This document shows positions 32,398 to 64,000 of a stretch of 64,000 nt of DNA, one piece after another (the stretch's first letter is position 1; the number at the start of each line of letters is the position of its first letter). The stretch comes from Podocnemis expansa (taxonomy: Eukaryota > Chordata > Testudines > Podocnemididae), in assembly GCA_007922195.1 (NCBI GenBank), contig ML682059.1, positions 8,639,748-8,703,747 on the forward strand, read 5' to 3'. The notes beneath the pieces are model-generated. The model was not told the origin of the DNA, made no database searches, and saw nothing but the letters and a program-made list of their open reading frames with translations. A program made the translations under genes and the position numbers.

Positions 32398-32595
32398 AAA
32401 CTCAAGTCACCATGAGGGCTACGCGAGTACTAGCAGAGGGCCACACAAGGATTAGTACATAAGCCTAAGGGCTGCATCACTGAAACCTTTCCATGCAATG
32501 ATAGTGCAAATATCGATAATGATCATGTCATTTTGGGCTGCAGGAAATAGCTTTAGGGGCCGCATGGGCCCGTGGGCCATCTGCTTGAGACCCTG
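32398..32595 (-). mobile_element. hAT-like element, CAGGGGTCTCAAAC family, copy 4
   Basis: 198 bp bounded by CAGGGGTCTCAAACTC and CTTGAGACCCTG, with a perfect 8-bp target duplication CATTAGAG (32390-32397, 32596-32603). This is the clearest proof in the window that the family is hAT-type. Confidence 0.88.
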
Positions 32596-32914
32596 CATTA
32601 GAGTGAATAATGCAAAGCTAAGACAACTAACTCCAAAGACAGAGTCAGTGATCAGAGGCTATATCCAAAAGGAAGAAAAGAACAAGGTGTATATGGCATT
32701 TCACTGTAGCAAACCAACAGCACGTAAGGATTGGATAGTAATGAGGAAAGGACAGAGTTCAGATACCATAAAACCTTTAGGGAGATTGCACTCACTTGTG
32801 CCAGATTTATGAAAGTTCTTTTCCCTGTACACTTTGGCAAGGTGCATACCTCATCAAGCCAATATATGTATAGCAAATTGAAACAAGAATTTTAAGTTAC
32901 TTCTTTGCAAGGCA

Positions 32915-33110
32915 AAGAAGAATTCTGGTGGCACTTTTAAAGACTAACAAATTTATTTATTGCATGAGCTTGCATGGGAGAGAATCCTACCTCATCAGAT
33001 ACTTAAAGATGGGGAACTTTCAAAATGGGAGCAAAATAAATGCAAGAAAGTGTAAGTCATTGGATATGGTCAGACTAACAGCAAATCAAAGCAGTTGTTA
33101 GGATTCAAAG
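32915..33110 (-). repeat. SINE-like repeat, long form (minus orientation)
   Basis: The reverse complement reads GAATCCTAACAACTGCTTTG ... ATTTGTTAGTCTTTAAAAGT then GCCACCAGAATTCTTC. It is inverted relative to the copies at 18000, 30253 and 31362. Confidence 0.7.
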
Positions 33111-34153
33111 AGTAGAGTACAGCAATTAGCAAAGAAGCCTGAGCAAAGACTATGGGTTCTTTTCCCATTACAACAAGTAATTTTGCTTTCCTTGTCCCTC
33201 ATTCCCCTCCCTGAATGAGAAAACAACTTTGGTTTAAAGAACTGTGGAGCTCTGAAGTCAGCATTCATACGGAGTTTATAAACTGTAAACCAACTATCTA
33301 GCTCCTGGAAGTTTAATACTTCCAGTCACAACAAAGCTTCAGCTCCATGAACCAAAGTCTCTGCTTACAAGAGCATGAGGGAACAGAAGATAGCCTGCTC
33401 CTTGAACCGGATGCTCTGCAGTAATCCCAGAACAGTGATTTTTGGAGCCAAATCATTTCAGTTCAGAAGTACAAAAAGCTTTCCTGGTGAATCTGACAGA
33501 ACTCTTATGCTGTCAGAGAAAATAGCTTTTTATGCATCAGGCCCATGGTCCTAGTTAATTCACTAAGGTCTTCAAAAGCAAGTTCTCTGGCGCCATTAGA
33601 AGGCAGGTACTAAACAAAAAGAGTGTATAGGGTGATGTGGGGTATGAAGTTGGCTGGGGAGATAGGAGCAATACAGAACACCCCAGTTTCCAGCTCTCTC
33701 ACTCATTTCACTGCTCTGGCAAGCCTAACAGCTTCACAGGACATTCTGGTTCCTTGGCTTTCAAAACACAAACATTTCATGACATTAAGAAATTCCTGTG
33801 CAAAAGTGTTAACATGGAGTTGAAATCAGTAACTTAGGGTTAAAAAACTCAAACAATGAAAAAATATGGAAAAAATAGGGCCACTGGTGAAGGAGTTTGT
33901 CACTGTCTCTTGAAGGACAGCAAACTGTCTGCTTAGAGGAGGACATACAGAGCCATCACCTTTTGGACAGAAACGCAAAGACAATACTTCAAACCTAATT
34001 AATTTTTTATATATTACTCTGATAGTACCAATGTGTCAAGTCCACAATTATTTTTGATGATATGCACCTAAACTATATAAACAATGAGGTACCTCTGGCA
34101 ATGAGATGCAGTTGGATCAATTAATCTTTTTGGAAAAGAGCTACTGCTATATA

Positions 34154-34309
34154 TTTATTAAATGAGAACAATTTCCTAGTACAACATTATGTCCCAGATG
34201 GAAAAGCACTTCAACCATGATACAACTGGCCATGAAAAACAAAGCAAGCTGCAAAATATTTTGTTTTAGACAATTTAATTTTTTTCCCTGTTAAGTACAC
34301 TTTATAAAA
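34154..34309 (-). terminator. FH: FH 3' UTR and candidate poly(A) signal
   Basis: A canonical AATAAA on the minus strand lies at 34159-34154, about 150 bp after the FH stop, consistent with a short 3' UTR. Cleavage would be expected 10-30 bp further left. Confidence 0.6.

Positions 34310-64000
<29,691 letters not shown>

Larger units (their letters stand above)
31351..34153. other. CHMP5-FH intergenic region
   Basis: No conserved coding sequence. Short mobile elements are crowded here: a SINE-like copy (31362-31475), two hAT-like copies (31902-32111, 32398-32595), R2 (32112-32227) and a minus-oriented SINE-like copy (32915-33110). 33.2-34.1 kb shows nothing I recognise. Confidence 0.75.

Noticed and set aside
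31140..34153. Possible divergent gene on the plus strand from the CHMP5 promoter
   Set aside because: No conserved exon is visible before the FH 3' end. The interval is dominated by short mobile elements.

Overview
This is a vertebrate nuclear window, most likely from a turtle. It is AT-rich and intron-dominated. It carries a tRNA-derived SINE ending in a CR1-type 3' tail, DIRS-like and Ty3/Gypsy-like retrotransposon remains, many short hAT-like DNA elements with 8-bp target duplications, and a SINE-like family typical of turtle and related sauropsid genomes. I could not run a database search, so the species call is an inference.

Three conserved protein-coding genes are present, all transcribed from the minus strand. 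(1) BAG1, the Hsp70 co-chaperone: exons 1-5 lie between 16585 and 372, and the 3' end runs off the left edge. (2) CHMP5, an ESCRT-III-related protein: complete, eight coding exons between 30953 and 20590, 219 codons, the same length as human. (3) FH, mitochondrial fumarate hydratase: exons 2-10 lie between 61694 and 34310 and correspond to human residues 45-510. Its exon 1, with the mitochondrial presequence, lies beyond the right edge. All splice sites are GT-AG and the reading frame is continuous in each gene.

Layout: 1-16.7 kb is BAG1, with a 12.6-kb repeat-rich intron 1 and a CpG-rich promoter at 16.3-17.0 kb. 16.7-20 kb is intergenic. 20-31 kb is CHMP5, with its own CpG-rich promoter at 30.8-31.35 kb. 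31.35-34.1 kb is an intergenic stretch full of short DNA elements. 34.1-64 kb is FH, whose introns hold a decayed DIRS-like element (35-40 kb), further DIRS-like pieces and several hAT-like elements.

The three genes do not form a pathway: they are protein folding, endosomal sorting and the TCA cycle. What is unusual is their arrangement. In mammals BAG1 and CHMP5 are divergent neighbours, while FH lies on another chromosome. Here all three are tandem and co-oriented. A pair of related repeats in inverted orientation flanks the CHMP5 block (16951-17068 and 32112-32227), which suggests a testable inversion model. I found no CRISPR array, operon, novel defence system or undescribed multi-gene system.
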